Positions 5,271-6,876 of a stretch of 6,876 nt of DNA are shown in pieces (the first letter of the stretch is position 1; each line of letters starts with the position of its first letter). Made by a program: the position numbers and the translations under genes. The notes beneath the pieces are model-generated. The model had not been told where the DNA came from, made no database searches, and saw nothing but the letters and a program-made list of their open reading frames with translations. The stretch comes from Candidatus Bathyarchaeota archaeon. GTDB taxonomy: Archaea; Thermoproteota; Bathyarchaeia; Bathyarchaeales; Bathyarchaeaceae. The DNA lies in assembly GCA_020356305.1 (NCBI GenBank), contig CP070636.1, forward strand, positions 463,326 to 470,201, given 5' to 3'.

Positions 5271-5284
5271 TGGAGAAGTCTCCA
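5271..5284 (+). promoter_or_regulatory. inverted repeat covering the M42 ribosome binding site
   Basis: TGGAGA-AG-TCTCCA has 6-bp complementary arms that include the Shine-Dalgarno GGAG and the first base of the start codon. It could fold to hide the ribosome binding site, or be a DNA operator. Neither is shown. Confidence 0.3.
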
Positions 5285-6327
5285 TGAAATTAGTGGACGT
5301 TTTGGAAACGCTTTCGAACGCTTGTGGAGTTGCTGGCAGAGAAGAAGAGATTCAAGTTTTAATGAAGGAATTGCTGAAGCCGCACATGGACGAGATCAAA
5401 GAGGATAAACTTGGAAATGTTATTGGGGTCAAGAAGGGAAAGGGGAACACGCCAAAGGTTATGTTGACAGCTCACATGGATGAAATCGGGCTTATGGTCA
5501 AGAACATCACCAAAGAAGGTTTCATACATTTCACGAAAATCGGAGGAATCGACGACCGAATCCTTGTGGCGCAAAAAGTTTTGGTTCACACGAAAAAAGG
5601 ACCAATCACAGGGGTCATCGGATCTAAACCACCTCACATTCTTAAAGAGGAGGAGAAGAAAAAAGTAATTGAAGCAGACAAATTGTTCATCGATGTAGGA
5701 GCAACCAGCAGAGAAGACGCCCAAAAAATAGGACTTCAAATTGGAGACCCTGTGAGCTTCGACATCAAATTCGCGCGGGTGGGAAACGAAGCGGTTGTCG
5801 GAAAGGCTTTCGACGACCGTGTAGGCTGCGCTGCCCTTGTAGAAACCCTAGCAAGGCTTGGCAAAGCAGACTGTACAGTCTTCGCTGTAGGAACCATACA
5901 AGAAGAAGTTGGGCTGCGGGGAGCTACTGTGGCAGCTTTTCAGCTTCGTCCAGATGTGGGCGTAGCACTTGACGTAACCGTGGCTGGAGACGTCCCTGGG
6001 GTACAAGAGGTAGAGGCTCCCATAAAGATGAGGAAAGGCCCCTCCGTAACTGTGACGGATTATGGTCTGATCACTCACCCAAAAGTGTTGAAGTGGTTCA
6101 TCGACGCAGCTGAGGAGAGTAAGGTTCCCTACCAACTAGAATCGACGTCAGGTGGCACAACCGACGCTGCTAGAATCGCTCTAAGCAGGGAGGGAGTGCC
6201 CAGCGGCGTGCTATCGATTCCCACTCGCTACATTCACAGCCCAGCGTCGCTGCTCAGCCTCGTCGACTTGGAGAATACAATTAAACTCACTGTCACAGCT
6301 TTGGGAAGTGTTCAAAAATACTTCTAG
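5284..6327 (+). CDS. M42 family metallo-aminopeptidase (TET type)
   Basis: A 347-aa cytosolic di-metal aminopeptidase of family M42, whose archaeal members (TET peptidases) form tetrahedral dodecamers that trim peptides after proteasome action. Expected metal and catalytic residues are all visible: AHMDEIG (H64 metal ligand, D66), KAFDDR (bridging D178), QEEVG (general base E207, ligand E208), ALDVT (D230) and PTRYIHSP (H318). Their spacing follows the structurally known Pyrococcus TET enzymes within a residue. Length is normal and nothing is missing. A TATA element at 5243 and GGAG at 5272 support the ATG. It ends 14 bp from the convergent thioredoxin-like gene. Side-chain specificity (acidic, basic or neutral residues) cannot be read from sequence; annotations such as endoglucanase or cellulase M for this family are historical. 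Confidence 0.95.
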   Translation: MKLVDVLETLSNACGVAGREEEIQVLMKELLKPHMDEIKEDKLGNVIGVKKGKGNTPKVMLTAHMDEIGLMVKNITKEGFIHFTKIGGIDDRILVAQKVLVHTKKGPITGVIGSKPPHILKEEEKKKVIEADKLFIDVGATSREDAQKIGLQIGDPVSFDIKFARVGNEAVVGKAFDDRVGCAALVETLARLGKADCTVFAVGTIQEEVGLRGATVAAFQLRPDVGVALDVTVAGDVPGVQEVEAPIKMRKGPSVTVTDYGLITHPKVLKWFIDAAEESKVPYQLESTSGGTTDAARIALSREGVPSGVLSIPTRYIHSPASLLSLVDLENTIKLTVTALGSVQKYF

Positions 6328-6341
6328 GCGATTGTCTCGTT

Positions 6342-6605
6342 TTATGCTTCTAATTCCTCAACTATTGCCTTCTTTAGGTCTTCTCTCTTTGGCACTCCGA
6401 CAAACTTCAAGATGCCATTGATTGCAACTGCTGGAACTGACATAATGCCGTACTGAGATGCCCGGGTAGGGTCAGCAGTTATATCCAGCTCTTCAACGGT
6501 GATGTCGCCCTCTAACTCGTCAGATAGCTCCTTCAGCATTTTCTTCACTGCTGGACAGTTGGCACACCCAGGAGAAGTGAACATTTCAATGTATGCCTCT
6601 CCCAT
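6342..6605 (-). CDS. thioredoxin/glutaredoxin-like protein
   Basis: An 87-aa minimal thioredoxin fold. The active site is C14-A-N-C17 after the first strand (MFTSPGCANC), and the conserved cis-proline is P58 in SVPAV, followed by a glycine-containing turn and a C-terminal helix. Size and the FTSPGCxxC pattern fit the archaeal glutaredoxin-like or thioredoxin-like small redox proteins. ATG 6605 follows a near-perfect AGGAGGTGA ribosome binding site. It lies 17 bp downstream of the hdrA-like gene, so the two are very likely one operon. A role as electron carrier or disulfide reductase for the HdrA-like partner is inferred from that neighbour. The dipeptide AN between the cysteines differs from classical GP, so its redox potential may differ too. 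Confidence 0.9.
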   Translation of the reverse strand: MGEAYIEMFTSPGCANCPAVKKMLKELSDELEGDITVEELDITADPTRASQYGIMSVPAVAINGILKFVGVPKREDLKKAIVEELEA

Positions 6606-6622
6606 AATCTTTCACCTCCTCT

Positions 6623-6876
6623 CTAGCTGGTCTTTCCCGCCTTCACAATAAACTCAGGAAGCATGATCTTTCCTTTTCTCAATTCGCTGTCTGCGCATGA
6701 AGCAGCAGCCTTGGCTTGAACAATAGCATCAGGAATGTCCTTGGGTCCTTGTGCACAACCGCAAATGTAGATTCCGCGAACATTCGTCTCCACGGGTCGA
6801 AGCTTTGGATGCGCCTCCTTCAAGAACCCGCTTTCATCAACTTCGATGCGCAACATCTCAGCAAGCTTTTGTGTTC
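6623..6876 (-). CDS. HdrA-like heterodisulfide reductase subunit A, C-terminal part
   Basis: The frame is open to the window edge, so only the last 84 or so residues are present; the ATG at 6854-6856 is internal, not the start. The segment GFLKEAHPKLRPVETNVRGI followed by YICGCAQGPKDIPDAI is the hallmark of HdrA, the FAD/iron-sulfur subunit that handles electron bifurcation and heterodisulfide reduction with HdrB/C. Canonical HdrA usually continues with a ferredoxin-like domain binding two 4Fe-4S clusters (CxxCxxC) after this region. Here the protein ends only about 24 residues later (FIVKAGKTS), with no such motif. This points to an HdrA-like paralogue or a shortened form. The thioredoxin-like gene follows 17 bp downstream, probably in the same operon. 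Confidence 0.9.
   Translation of the reverse strand, partial: TQKLAEMLRIEVDESGFLKEAHPKLRPVETNVRGIYICGCAQGPKDIPDAIVQAKAAASCADSELRKGKIMLPEFIVKAGKTS

Overview
The window looks archaeal. Supporting signs are TATA/BRE-type promoters (AT-rich hexamers about 25 nt before the expected transcript starts), an AN1-finger protein, a TrpB2-type tryptophan synthase beta chain divergent from a TrpY-like ACT-domain regulator, a TET-type M42 aminopeptidase, and an HdrA-like heterodisulfide reductase subunit. TTG start codons behind clear Shine-Dalgarno sequences are also used. The mix would fit an uncultured Thermoproteota lineage such as Bathyarchaeia, but that placement is an inference from gene content only.

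Layout. 1-261 (-): start of an AN1 zinc-finger protein, probably the N-terminus of a membrane-protease fusion, cut by the window edge. 383-470 (+): tRNA-Ser(UGA) with encoded CCA, divergent from the AN1 gene. 511-616 (-): a short coding-like remnant resembling an aminotransferase C-terminus. 639-1823 (+): a saccharopine-dehydrogenase-family oxidoreductase, convergent with trpB2 (1948-3333, -). 3334-3447: a compact divergent promoter region with a palindromic TATA element and two TGTACA boxes one helical turn apart. 3448-3951 (+): a TrpY-like regulator. 3952-4250: no intact gene, but a decayed 5' end of an ADP-ribosylglycohydrolase gene. 4251-4984 (-): a run of small genes (63-aa unknown, 70-aa zinc ribbon, a possible 29-aa basic ORF, and a 39-aa Lys-rich microprotein with its own promoter and U-rich terminator). 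5047-5283: promoter-rich intergenic DNA with one possible 16-aa ORF. 5284-6327 (+): M42 aminopeptidase. 6342-6605 (-): thioredoxin-like protein, directly downstream of an hdrA-like gene (6623 to the window end, -).

How they fit together. The best-supported system is the trpB2/trpY pair. TrpY of Methanothermobacter is known to bind TGTACA 'TRP boxes' and to regulate trpB2. Here a dyad of two exact TGTACA boxes sits between the two divergent genes, over the presumed trpY start region, so tryptophan-dependent autoregulation and control of trpB2 is a direct prediction. The HdrA-like/thioredoxin-like pair suggests a thiol-disulfide redox unit. The small-gene cluster is the least explained part of the window.
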